Shown here: piece after piece, positions 51,372 through 64,000 of the stretch
How the letters are laid out: each line of letters opens with the position of its first letter
How positions within the stretch are numbered: the stretch's first letter is position 1
Source: Chrysopilus asiliformis
Taxonomy: Eukaryota; Arthropoda; Insecta; Diptera; Rhagionidae
Length of the DNA stretch: 64,000 bases
Assembly: GCA_964034945.1 (NCBI GenBank)
Contig: OZ035960.1
Span: 25,531,487-25,595,486, forward strand
Direction of reading: 5' to 3'
Position numbers and translations under genes: made by a program
The notes under the pieces: generated by a model
The model's database searches: none
The model's input: only the letters and a program-made list of their open reading frames with translations
What the model was told of the DNA's origin: nothing

Positions 51372-54300
51372 GTAAAAAACCTCCTTTTTTTAAATTTAAA
51401 TAATAAAAAAGTAAAATTGTTGTACACGTTACTATTGGTTAGATTTTAACAAAGTTTTAAATATTTTTTTTTTGTTAAATGCAATTCATTATAAACAACT
51501 CCTTATGTCTTATTCCGAACTATCAGTCTAAGTGCGACGGCCAAAGAAAACTATGAGGCTAAAGAAAACTATGATATCACAAGAAAAGTATTTCCTTTGA
51601 ACTAAATTGAAAAGTTCGATATATTAAATCATGTAATCTCCATAAAAACCATAAATAACTCGAAAATGTAATTTCAATTCTTTCATTACTTGCCAAGATT
51701 CAATGGCATACAGCAGCGGTTACAATTCTCTAAGCCGAGCAATAAAAAATACAAACTCTTGCCATATTTCGACCACCAATTCCCACCATAACGAAGCACT
51801 TCTGAAGATCGAGCAATGACCAAACATAAAAATAAGAATGTCGGTAGTTGATCTAGAATCGCTTGATCTCATCGGGAATGGCCAAAAATAGCTGTTAAAT
51901 GGGAGGCCAGAGAATTTATCAACTCTATAATTGAAAACAATACTAAAATTCCAGTCCTACATAGCATAAAATCCGTTTTTGAATGTTTTTCCAATTGAAT
52001 TTCAACTGAATGAGACGAAAAGTTCAGTTGGCAAAAAGGAATAAATTCGAAGCATATGTAAAAGAAATTCAAATATTTCCGCTACCCTTATAATTAATCG
52101 TTAAATTTAAGTTCCAGATGGAAAAAATTAAAAAAAGCACCAGAAGGCATCGGTTAAGTTTAGTATTTGCAAAAACGGAATCCAGATGGGTGCGAATAAA
52201 AACTCAAAACAGGCGACTTGAATGACGTAGATCGGAAAATGTTTACTGTACGTATGGTTCCAAGTTAGACGAATTAGTTGATCGTACGTCACTGAGAAAC
52301 TAAAAATTACCCTCTTAATTTACTTCTGTATGCAAAGAGGAACCTTAAACCACAGGTATGTGAACGAAACAAAAAAAAATTGGGCGAACATGGTAATGTT
52401 AACGTTACAGTAACGTCAGAACAAAATTTTCCGCTTCCCTCTAAAACAGTTCCTGGAAAATCCGGGTTAAAATCATGGTTCTGCTGACAAAAGCTTTGAA
52501 ACTTTTTTATGATTTTTGACAATTTTGTTGTGAGATTTAAAATCAAGAATATAATTTGCCACCACCTCTTGTTAGTGTATTGCTCGGACCCCTTTCTCTA
52601 AAATAAATTACCCAGAACTCAATCGGTCGAATAGTTTTGCAGTTTTTAAAAACGGTTAAGGTTAGGCTCTATTTTTGGCTGATCTCTATCATTTCGTCAC
52701 TTTTTCTGTATTTTTCTGTATTTTTTTTTTTTGAAAATGGGTCCAGATATCGAAATACAACAGCCATAACTTTCGGTAAAAACTGAGTTACTTAATTTTT
52801 TCCATTTATTTAAATGTGTAAAGCGGACATTTTTTTTTCGAAGTGATGTGTCTGCCTTGCGGGCCGAAAACTGTTCTGCCTCCCTATAAATATCTATAAA
52901 CACTACGCATCTGTATGTATAGTGAAAATCTGTAAAAGAAACAACTTGAAACTTATTAAGATGAAAGCTTTTTAAAGGTCTGAGGGAAACTCTTTCATCT
53001 TCAAAACACTCAAAAAATGTTTTGCGAATATCTGTCTGGAAATAATTCAAGTACGTAATTTTATTTTTATTATTTATATAGGGCCGACATTAATTACGCA
53101 TTGACGAACATCGAATATGGGTATCGGTAGTCCTTCTTTTATTGCCTATGAAACTATTCGCAAAATTAAGGCGTTAAGGCAAGCAGTGTAAAAAGAATCA
53201 TTAACCGTTCTTTGGGCAATATCTCATGTCACAGCGATAACACCATATAGTGTGTCACTGGTGATACATAAACAGAAGAGGATTTAGACAATATTAGGCC
53301 CCCATTGGGACTTCACATCTTCGTACCGTTTACACACCGAAAAATTTGGCAGTGTGAACTCGATTTTAGCCGATTTTTTTTATTTTTACTTTTTTTAACT
53401 CCGCTAAGCTGGATTAATTTTTTAGTATACTCAAAAGAATAAAACCAAATTCGAAACACCGAAAAACTGGATTAAATAGCAATTCTAGCTGAATTTTTTT
53501 ATGGATAAAAAGCCAAGGCTTTGAAAATAAAAAATATTTAAATCGGTTTAGTGTAAGAAAAAACTCAGTTTGGAGTTATTCGTGTTTACAAGAGGTATTC
53601 AAGATTCAAAGAGGTTTGCTTAATTAGTTCAATGGTCTTTTAAATCTGAAGTAAATACCTAGGACCAAATTCGGCCCAGCGCATAGTGAAGGTTTCTCTT
53701 TGTAAATATAGTGTAATTATGATAAATAAGTAAAATATACAAATTAATAAATTATCAATAGATAAAAAAAATAAAACAATAAATAACTAAAATTATAAAT
53801 AAAATAAATTAAAAATCATAAATCCACAACGCAGCCAAAATGAAGAAATTGTTGTTTAAACTACCACCGGTTTTTCACAAATGCTGTAATAAATAAAAAT
53901 CAAGCATTTGTAACGTTTCCGTTCACGTAAAGGATTTATTTTAAATTCCAAGCCGATTTTTTTAAACTCCAAGTGGATTAATTTTAAACCAAAAATGCTA
54001 AATTAGATTTCAAAATGGCTAAATTAGATTTCAAAAACCATAGAAGAAAAATGCGCCACAGGCGATTTTTTTTTTGCCAATGACTAATGAAAAAAAAGTT
54101 GATGCTAATTTTTGGGTTATGTTGTCATGCTTCCCTCAATTCTAGATGTGTCTATAGGCCTAATAATGATATCACGTATCAGTCAGTCATCTTTTCCCTC
54201 AAATTTTGCGGAAAAAATCGAATCTGGAAGTTTTTCGGTTCGCTGAATCCGATTCTGGCAATAAGAATTCCGTAAGGATATCTCAAAGGTATAAGGATTT

Positions 54301-57300
54301 GAAGATTACAAAGTATATAAAAGCGTGGGGAAAGACAGACGTTATTTTGGATAAAAAGAAAAAATTAAAAAAAAACTTTTAAAAAAAAATATACAAAAAG
54401 GAAAAAAAAATTTTTTTGGGCGCTGTGTATTATAAATAAAAGCGAGCTAAAACCATAACAAATAAAATAAATATTTATTAAAATAAGCAAATAACAGGAA
54501 AAATATGCGTTAAAAATAAAAAAAAGTAACCTACGGATTTACTAGTTTATGACATAGTTTAGCATTGGTGATGAATCTCAAAATCAATTCATATCTTCTA
54601 TGTTTTAGACGCTAGAATCGTTTAAATATTTTTCGCGTATTTAGAAGGCATTTTTCATTCAAAAAGCATATTAATAGCTAACTTCTGTTAAAACTTTTGT
54701 ACTTGTGTTTTTGATTTGTTTTATTACATTTCTTAAATTATAATTTCCGTTCATCCATAAAATATTAAAATGCAAATTATCTAAAATTTATACCGCTTTA
54801 GATGAGTTGAAATTCCTAATTGAGTGTAAATTTTTTATTAATTTGCATAATTTGGGCACATTTTTCAATTTTTAAACATAAATCCATAAATTAGATTAAG
54901 AATATTATAAATTAATAACATAAAAAGGTCGCGATGATGCATGAAGAAGAACATTGACCGATCACAGATGAACATTAAAACGGGATTTTGTCATTTCTAA
55001 AAAAAAATAGATAATATGGTCTTATTATAGTTAGGAGAAAAAATAATAATGCGAAAGCGACTTCCATTAAAGAGAAATTTCCTTCATTTAATTATCTAAA
55101 ATTAAGTAATTAATACGCTTGATTCATATCTGTTCAGTTCGCAAATGCAAATCTCCGCGTTTCCAGCGAAATATAATCTTCCATGAGTCCGTCCGGGCTA
55201 AAAAAAAATTGTCAGCTAGAATTTTAATGATCCATACATCGAACTGGAGATCAGTTTTAATTTTTCAAAAACTTCAAGCTCCAGAAAAAATGGATGTGCT
55301 CATCACACGATTTTTTTATGTCAACATGAAGTTTTTCGTTTGGTTAAGAAAATCACGAAAAATTAAGCTCCATACACTGAGAGAAATTTTTGTCGTAAAA
55401 TTCTATAGAAAAATAAAACAATATGGCGGCAATAATTGTTTAACATTTCAAAATCTAATTTAAAACTGTTTCATTGGTATTTCATTAAATTGATTTAAAA
55501 AAATCAGTTTTGGGGATAATTGGCCTAATTCTGTTGACAAAACTTTCATTTTCAAAAACATTTTAAATGTGATTTTCAGTAAATTTCCAAATGTTGAGTG
55601 GTAGAATACCAAGAGATTTTTTTTTTGTTAAATAGAAGAGCAATTTTTTGTTAAATTTTTTGTGCTGATTTTCAGATTTTGTGCAAACATTTCAATAAAA
55701 AAAGAACAAAAAAATAATAATCTATCGCAAGATTAAATTTTAATCTTTTTTCGGTGTGGGACTGTATACAATACCAAAAAGATTAAAGTTAAGCCCCAAA
55801 ATTTTTACCGTGTATCGTTACTTTAAATTATAGGCTTTCCCTCAAAAATTTCCGTGTATAGCTATAAGTTAAAATTGTTGGTAAATTTTCTTTGCTTAAT
55901 TTTAAGACATTTTTGCCGGAAATCAATCGGGGACCCTAAATCTGGCGACGACTGTCTAGCGAAATTGTCATGTTTTTAAAAAATGGGTAACATTTCCAAA
56001 CGATAGATTAGAGTTACTGTGATTATATTTCGACTGAAAAGAGCTTAAAAAGTATTTCACTGCAGTTAATTTTATCCTAAATGCAAAATAAAATTAATAA
56101 TAAAAATTCTGTTAAGAATCAGTACAAACTTTCTTCTTTTTCACATCACAAAACTTTTACACTGAAGTTTTCGCAATAAGAAAACAAAAATCCTAGGTCG
56201 GGCTATATTTTCCGAACTGGGGTAACACAGCTTCCAAATTATGCTTGGCTTTTGTTTATTTTGACTGATGCTAGGTCAGTAGTGTGTTGGCTATGGTCGA
56301 TTTATGCTTCGCGCGCGATCACCTCTGTATCTTCATATGAAGATCAATCGATCGTTTGTACGTTGGTGAACATTAATAAATTTTAAATTTAATCCTTTGC
56401 TATTTTCACACGGACGTTATATTCGTATATTGTTATACCGTTGTATAGGCGTTTTGTTTCGATTGGATGCCCTTATGGATTCAATGGTAGTGCCGTGATC
56501 GTTGTATAGAACTAGGAGTACAAAATATGATATTTATATTGCTCTAATCCGAGATGGTGCTATCGTGTTCTTCATGTTCTTCCAATATTCAACCCCATTC
56601 CAATTCGAACTAAAACGAACCACTTTGAATACGCTTCGTCGCCGTTTGATATTCATTCAGTTCGATTTCAGTTTTCAAAGTGATCGTGCCATTCAGGAAA
56701 ATTGGAATCACGCATTTAAAAAAAATCTGTCGAATTGTCTTCGTGATTTTTAAGTTACCCCGTGCTTAAATGTCACGCATTTGCACAAGTGTGAAAAGTG
56801 AATTAAATTAATCAATTGATCTTTAGCATATATTCGATCTGATTGATCAGTTAGCAATTCTGTATGTTTATTTACGCCTGCTCCGATCGCCATCAACGAC
56901 AATAAAAGTGAAGTGCTTGGATAATTTATTGTGGCACAGTGGCTGAATTCAGTTTTATTTGAAACTTGTTCGTTTGTAAATTAGTCAATGAACTTGCTGG
57001 GAATTGTAATTTAATTTAACGGCCGTTTTATGACCATATTATGCTCCATTCTGTTTTGTTAATACCAGTCAATATACTCGTTGCACTTTTTTTATTGGTG
57101 TTTTATAGGTTATACATTTAATATATTGGTAGTGATTCCGTGAGAAAATAACGAATTTCTTCTTTATATGAATTGACGTAATATAATTTAAAATATTTGA
57201 AAAATGTTTTGAGATGAAATTCTATTTTTATTTTAATAGTGGAACCGAATTAATCTCGAATTTTTGGCGGAAATTATTAAATGTCGCAACAAAAAAATAC

Positions 57301-60300
57301 ATAATGTTTTGAATCAAAAATATTTCATGTTTCGTATCACATTTTTGTTTGAATTAAAATTAAGTTCATTATATTCAACCGTTCACTATGAGCAACCTTA
57401 TATTAAAATGATTCCGAGAGAAACAAAAAATTTTCCGGATAACCAAAAAGCGCTAAAACTTTAAAATTACGAAATATTTTGAGAACATTTAAAATGCAAA
57501 TAAGGTTTAATAGATTTGTTAGCAAAAGAACTAAAAAAGATAAAATCGTGTAAATTTGAGCTAAAAAATGACTACAGTGAAATCTGTATAAGCTGGAGTT
57601 GTAAGCGATCAGAAATTAGTGTGATTTTTGGCTTGTATATAGGTAGAGGTTTCATTGTGCCTATTAGTTAAAGATTTGTTTTAACACTTATGACCTCACA
57701 TTTTTAAAAGTTTCAATTTTTTTAATGAAATTCAGACTAATCAGACAAACTCTCAAAAATTAAAACAAAAATTTGATACACAAATAAACTTTTTTCTCAC
57801 ATCAAATTTGAGATTTCAAAAATTTCAAAATTTCATTACGAAATAGAACTCGGTGTAGCATTTTTAGTTAATTTATTTTCATTATACATTGTTATAATTT
57901 TTAACTTTTTCACGAAAATGATAATTAATTTTACAAAGCTCAATAAGTCTTCTATTTGTTAAATAATATAAAAACCAAAGAACTCAATATTTTTAACTAT
58001 TTTTATTCAGAAACCCAAAATATAATTAGGCATTAAGGAATGGGCAACCCCCTTTTCTCCGCCTGGTGAACTGAGGGTGCAAAAACCTGTGCAAAAAAAC
58101 TGGGGTGCATTATAGAATTGCTTCGCATGTACTGCGTAAGGATTTTGCGGGGCGGGAGCGTAACGGAGGGAGCCAGAGGGAGGGAGTCCTTTTTGGGTTA
58201 AGTTTGCCACGCTGTTTTATAGTGTGCCGAGAAAACATGAAAAATAATATATTATTGAGTCATTAATAGAAGAAGCTGCTTACGAAATAATTTTCAGTGA
58301 AGGTGTGAGGTAGTTTTGAGAAAATATAAATCAATTTTTTCTTTTTAGTTTCACTTCTATGTTGTTGGACTTGTCCCTTTTTCTTCCAATTGGTTTGACG
58401 TTTCATCACGTGCGCTCAATATTGAATATTAAACAAACCGCTTAAGGTTTATTTTTATTTACTTGGTTTGTTTGCATTTGCTTTGCAAATAAGCATAGCA
58501 TATTTGCAATAGGTTTTAGGTCTTGCAAATGTGTATATTTTGTTGTTGTTTTGTAAAAATTTGCAATGCTGTGTAGCAATTGCATATTTGTAAAACCATT
58601 TGCACCAGATCATGAACACCCCTATTGTATTTACAATTCCTGTTATAAATATGATTTTTCTATATTTCTCATATCCCCTATCAGCCTTACTTCGTTTTAC
58701 CAAAATATTACTTCGTATGACTTTTTTCACGTATTTATCCTAGAATATAAAAGCAATGCGAAAATTCGAAGTCACTGTTTTTTCAAAAATCAAAACCATT
58801 AAAACGTACCAAAACCTACGATTACCAAAGCGTAATCGTTAAATATCCTAAATGAAGTCCGTGAATAAAATTTAATAAAAATTTCGATCGAAGAAATTAA
58901 ATCTAATTTGATTTCTTAAAATTTTTTACAATGGGAATTGGATGTATGGAAGAATTATATAAAATCATATTCTAAACACATTGGCGGATATTCATAGGCT
59001 TTTTTAAATATAGGCTTTGTTAATCATATATTTACACTGACAAAAAACTATAACAAACTCATCTTTAACAAAACCTCTGTTTAAAAATTAATATGAACAT
59101 GCGCCATTTTGTTTTCACAAAATTGTCGACATGATGACGCATAATTTTTCCATAATTTTTCGATGAGATTTATTCTAAAAATATTGTTTTTCAGTTTCTT
59201 TAAGTGATTGAAATACTGGAAACAAATGCAGCTTCCTTGACGAGTGCAATTATGTATTTATGTGTCATGTGCAGGAAGAAGTTTTTGAGCTAATTTGTCT
59301 ACACGCTATTATTATTTACTTTTAATGTTCTGGTAACAAGAAAAAGATTTGGAATTTCAAATACTGTTTTAGTATGATTGAAACTTAAACACACCAAGAT
59401 TTTTCAATATTTATTTTAAAAATGCCAAATTCAAAGACTCAGGAAATTTATCTTTAAATTTATTTTCTAATTATATTCAAACATAATAATAAATTGCTAT
59501 TTAAATTCTTTGATTTGCGAGTCCATTAACCCGTCAGAAGTTTGCTAAAATAACATGATTAGCTTATCTGTTCGCGCTTCATGCAAATATTTCGTGGTAA
59601 ATGTGTGTTTAATTGATTTTCCAACTATTCCTATCAATGACCACCTTGGATATCTAGACACAGGCGAAATAGAGGAACTTATCAAGCTACGGTATCGAAT
59701 TATTGCTGACGTAATTACAATAATGCGCCGCCACAACAAATCGCGATCAAGTTCTAGGGATCACTTTCAACAGTAGCCAAGGAATAAATCAATCGTTCGA
59801 TCTTCAAACGCGATCGATCTCTTTTTTTTTAAAAAAAAAAAGAAAAAAAAGCAGCAACTGAATGAAAAAGCGTGTATAAAAATGTTTCGTTAAATTGTTT
59901 ATTTACGTAGCCAATTCTTAGGCCAATGGTTTGTTTATTTGTTTGTATCTTTGCTGGTATAATTTTCATTACAGTCTATATAGTGATCAAGTGATCTTAC
60001 GGCCGTGATATTCACGATTTATTACCGGCACTGGCCAACATTATTTTCAATCGCCCAGTGGCTTCCAATATGTGATGTTGATTGATCCAATCCCATTTGA
60101 TCCATAACGGTCAATTACGGCGAGGAACCGAAGAATTTTAATTAAAATTATTACTTTTCCTATCAGAAACGTTTCAGTTTAATTGATCTCCTGATGAGTG
60201 CCCTTTATTTCGCAACATGCAAAATCTCTAATTATTTATTTATTAGATCATGAGCGAGGAAATAGAAATTTAAAAAGAAGATAAAACTGGAAGCCTGCGT

Positions 60301-63161
60301 TCCTGTTGTTATTTTGTAATTCAAATGAAATGCCAACGATTAATTAAACATTTATATATAGTTTACATTTCCAGCAACAACGCAAAGTATTTCAAAATTC
60401 AAGCCCACAAAATACCTTGTACTAAAAACCTATCAGAAAATCCCAATTTCCCATCACTCTTAGTGATTTGTTTTGATTACATGTTTTTATAGACAAATAG
60501 CCAACATAATTTCCATTTTTCATTCTGTCTTCAGTTATGTTGTAAGAAAAATTTATATTCAAAACTATAATTTCAATAAAATTTATCACAAGTTTTTTGT
60601 CGCTGAACTTTTCTAAAATTAATCCCCAGAGGAAAAACTTGGTTGCGATTAAAAATTCTTTCAACTTGGGCGGTAAGGCAGTAATGTTGAACTAGACCTT
60701 CAGAGGGAGATTTTATTCTAGGGCTCGCTAATCTCTTGTTAATTTTTCAAAATTATATAATTTTATTGATCAGTATTACGGCAATTGTGAAAAACTACAA
60801 ACTATATTTATAAAATATGCGATTTTATTGACCCGTTCTAAGGCCACAGATGCGCGATGTGTGGTACAGATAAGAAAAACTCAACATAAATGTTATACAA
60901 ATTTGGCTTCTGGTCAAGTGGTGTTTTTGCATAGTATTACGGGTTTTAGGTGAGAAACGGGAATTAAATTTTTAATTATTAAGAAAAGTTTTAGATCGGG
61001 ATTTTTAAGGACAGAAATTTTTCATGCCATAAGGAAAATAATTAAATCTTAGATTTGCATGTAGCTGGAGAAGAGTACACTTTCCAAAAATGAGGAAATT
61101 AGATGCCCTATATGCACCCTGTAATGTTTGAAGGCCTCTATAACTCAGAAAACGGCGCAGCTTTTGATTAAGTCGCAGTATTTTGAAATACTGCGCAACT
61201 TTAAAAGTAGATGCGTGTGGATACTAAAATTGAGAACGTAGCCGCTGCACAGTTTTTTTACATGCTCCGCACTTAAACGCATTCGGTATGTTCTTTCCAA
61301 CAATACCTACTTTTGTGTGACTTTCAATATGTCGCACATAGAAAACGTGCTGTACCAGACGGTCCCCGGGCCTTATTTTTCGCTTTCGCTTGCACAAACA
61401 AACGTACAAGGCAATCATTTTAGTTTCAAGGTAACAGTTTCGAAAAAAATGGTGACTTTTTAAAAGCGGTTTTCACTGTTCAATATACTAATCATACCTG
61501 AGTCTCCCATATTGCCAAACAAAAAAATGTCTGGATTAAAATCTCTAAAAAACGATGATCCCCTTTTTTATCAGTCAAATTAAACAAACATTGAATGGCG
61601 ATGTATGAATAAATAAATAAACAACGCATTGCATGGATTTTCGGTGGGCCCTTGTTATGGTTTTTTTTTGAGGTTTTTTGGCTTGTGGCTCCGTAGAAGA
61701 GCTTTGGCCAGGCGCCAACTCATTGATGTCCGCGTTAGACAAATTTTCTAATTAAGCTGGCACACATTGAGTGGACAAAGATGGAATTTTGGGCGCATGT
61801 ACACCGATGACTATCAAAAAACTGAGCTGATGTATCTTTTTTTCCTCTAATTAGAGATCGCACGTTGTAGCTACAAGTGGCAAGTAGCAAGTTGCGTTTC
61901 ACATTTTGTGATATTATCTGTGGGTGGTTTCGGTTTGATTTGATCTGATCTGTCCCAATAGATAAAAAGTGATCTTTGATCAGTTCCTTGATCAATGCCG
62001 ACCTTTGACGCTGACTAGGAAAAAATTTCTATTTAAAAAAATTAACAGAAATTTGTGAAGCTGTAGAGTAAGTCAACTTTAGTTGCTACTTTTTCGTGAA
62101 CACTGTTTTTCTCCATAGAATCTGTCAACACCAACTCTTCGAGAGTTGAATCAAGACAAGACGCTGAACTCAAACTGATTGTCCATAGATCGATATTTTC
62201 TTACTGTCCGGTTCGATCATAGTATTTGTTACCTAGGAATATCTTTTAAACATTTACGGTGGATTTGTGTCGAACCATTGATCGTTTTACTCAACGAATT
62301 TTCTAAGATCTTTTTAACGACTTCCATTAAGACGTTTTATGGATTTTTTTTCGGATTTAGAAGGCGAATGTTTAACATTGGTAAATCGAATTGTTTGCGA
62401 GGAATTGATTAAGTTATTTTGTGTCAATTTCAAAGTTTTTATATTGGCGCCAGATTAACAATTCAGTTGGAACGTGCGGCTAAATATGTTTACTATTTTT
62501 GTTAGATTACGTTGTTTGTCAATCTATCAAATAAACGAAGAAATAAATTATTCAAAAATTCACTCGAACGACGAAAAAAGTTAGTTTAATCGCTAATTAA
62601 ATGGTTCGCATGAAATGTGACTGGTAATTTTTTAACTCTGAATTCCAAATGACAAACATAATTTTTGTGGGGTGTGTGTAAACGAGGTTAATTTTTAATT
62701 TTTTGAAAGTCTTATACACAAAGTGGTTTTGTAAGATGAACCAAAGATACAAAAAAAACCAATTAAATCCAAAAAATGTTTCATTTTAAAATAAAGGTCA
62801 AAGCCACAGCTTCTTTTTCTAATTTTCAATTCCTTGCATATTACATATTTCTTTTTTATAAATTTGGATACTCCTTTTGCTTTTTTAATGATTTTTTTTT
62901 GGCATACTAATGATGAAAATCAAAGAGAAATTCTCTCTCTGCTCACGGAATTATAGTCAATAATGGACTATTTTTATTTTATTATTACAACGCAAACTTA
63001 AAACAGCAAAAAAAATAATTTGTTATACATTTTTGTGATCCAGTAAATAACTAAAAATAAATCAAATAAATTCAATTAGATGAGCAAAATTTAAAAAGTG
63101 GTTTATTGATACCAATGACATTTAAAAAAGAAAATATCAAATCTTAACTGAAACGTTAATC
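51372..63161. other. Long presumed intron of the ADAMTS-like gene, no further coding exon found
   Basis: I looked for short exons carrying the expected GCD..L..D.CG.C.G region or TSP1 motifs between acceptor and donor strings and found none, but a small diverged exon could be missed. GC-richer islands lie at about 56230-56760, 58030-58210, 59620-60130 and 61200-61430, against AT-rich surroundings. These could be enhancers, promoters or old insertions. The segment 54186-54320 repeats 40672-40790, and about 54355-54450 recurs near 63545-63860. Confidence 0.4.
54186..54450 (+). repeat. Two adjacent dispersed-repeat segments
   Basis: Positions 54186-54320 resemble 40672-40790. Immediately after, 54355-54450 (ATATACAAAAAGGAAAAAAA, then TTTTTGGGCGCTGTGTATTA and AAAGCGAGCT) resembles 63560-63640 in reverse and 63744-63860 in direct orientation. 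Ends are not definable. Confidence 0.45.
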
Positions 63162-63460
63162 ATGAAGTCTATAACGATATTTATTTTAATTTGTTTGGTA
63201 AGGCCAAAAAGTGTGTAAAGATTTCTAGATTTTTTAAACAAGAAAATAAATTTTCTAGGCGGTTACGAATAATAAGCGAATTTCTGGCGTTTATGCGACA
63301 AACAGTACAATTTATCGTTGCGGATCAATAAATTGCCGACCAATAAATGGAGTGTTTCAAAAAATGCTTCTTCCACACGGATACGTGCACATCACAACAA
63401 TTCCGGCAGGCGCTTACAATATTTCCATTACTGAATTGAAAAACAGCATCAATTTGTTAG
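63162..63460 (+). CDS. ADAMTS-like spacer exon with its own signal-peptide exon
   Basis: Exon a (63162-63197) starts with ATG and encodes MKSITIFILICL, ending at GTAAGG. Exon b (63259-63460) follows a TTTTCTAG acceptor and opens AVTNNKRISGVYATNS. It then carries YRCGSINCRPINGVF and the ADAMTS spacer signature GYVHITTIPAGAYNISITEL, ending at GTAAGT in phase 1. Together a+b form a signal peptide followed by the start of a spacer domain. Exon b is also in phase (0) with exon 6 of the upstream ADAMTS-like gene at 51371, so it may belong to both a long and a short isoform. The usual GCD motif of the region before the spacer is missing. The gene continues beyond the window. Confidence 0.75.
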
Positions 63461-64000
63461 GTAAGTGATATCATTAAGACATACATGGAGAGAAATATTA
63501 TTATTAAAAAAGCTTTTATTTTAAAAAAGTCCACTGAAAAGAAAAAAATGATAATATTTTGGGCGCTGTGAATCAAAAATATATCTCGCTTTAATTTCTA
63601 ATACACAACGCCCAAAAAAAATTTTTTTAGTGCATTAAAAAAATTTTTTTTGTGTTTGTTTGTTGGTCTCGGCAAAATCTTGAAACCGAATTTTGACATA
63701 CTTCTACATATCCGATTGACACATACTATTTATGCTTTTATTTAAAAAAAAATATACTAAAAAGGAAAAAAAAAATTTTTAGTCGTGTAACAGAAATATG
63801 TAAATGCGAGATAAAAGCATAAAACAATTCAAAATTTATCTCGTGTATCAACAACGTCCAAAAATTTGTTTTTTCCACATTTTTTTAATGAAAACTTTAA
63901 AAAAAAATACTGTTTAATTTGGAACACCGAAAATTTGATAACTTCTTTAAAAAACTTTGAAAAGTTATATTAATTTGGTTTTTTCTTTAGTTCTAAAAAC
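63461..64000. repeat. AT-rich intron with inverted and direct copies of a dispersed repeat
   Basis: TTGGGCGCTGTGAATCAAAA and, inverted, TAATACACAACGCCCAAAAA face each other at 63560-63618. A further diverged copy (ATATACTAAAAAGGAAAAAA) lies at 63750-63860. Related sequence is at 54355-54450. No coding sequence is seen before the window ends. Confidence 0.45.

Noticed and set aside
59555..59776. 73-codon plus-strand frame with an acidic/basic C-terminal half
   Set aside because: Overlaps a minus-strand frame of equal length and has no recognisable domain; noted only as part of a GC-richer block.

Overview
This is an AT-rich window from an animal nuclear genome, almost certainly an insect and perhaps a dipteran. 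The evidence is small canonical GT-AG introns, insect-style IAP/DIAP1 architecture, a TCAGT-type initiator, and dense PIF/Harbinger-, piggyBac- and LTR-type transposon debris. The order is an inference. I reconstructed splice structures by eye, and for every complete gene the exon phases close into one open frame with a length close to the known family length.

Layout, left to right. 1-1550 (-): first two coding exons of a TBC1D25-type Rab-GAP, running off the left edge. 5603-7072 (+): Rab14, four coding exons. 8.6-13.1 kb: a transposon-rich gap with snap-back elements, a 378-bp Harbinger-type MITE and, abutting it, a 1.3-kb internally deleted PIF/Harbinger element with MADF/BESS and transposase remnants. 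13476-14761 (+): GHITM/TMBIM5-type mitochondrial inner-membrane protein, six exons. 16961-23554 (-): CEP104, nine coding exons, 937 aa. 26038-26862 (+): DPM1. 27081-27639 (-): NDUFB9, convergent with DPM1. 28135-29052: a solo LTR with perfect 5-bp target duplications, just upstream of and in the same sense as the DIAP1/thread IAP gene (29560-30828, +). 36283-36999 (+): RFXANK/ANKRA2-type ankyrin protein. 39112-39918 (+): CYB561D2-type transmembrane reductase. 43145 to beyond the right edge (+): a large secreted ADAMTS-like gene with a signal peptide, one TSP1 repeat, a cysteine-rich part and a spacer exon at 63259. A second signal-peptide exon lies only 61 bp upstream of the spacer exon.

The host genes are mostly single-copy housekeeping genes and share no pathway: vesicle traffic (TBC1D25, Rab14), mitochondria (GHITM, NDUFB9), ER glycosylation (DPM1), cilium tip (CEP104), apoptosis control (DIAP1) and extracellular matrix (ADAMTS-like). 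Nothing suggests an operon or gene cluster. The interest lies mainly in the mobile elements. Several can be delimited to the base by their terminal inverted repeats and target duplications (TTA/TAA for Harbinger, TTAA for piggyBac, GAAGT for the LTR). The solo LTR carries an unusual six-copy hairpin array. The possible internal promoter of the ADAMTS-like gene is the other main point.
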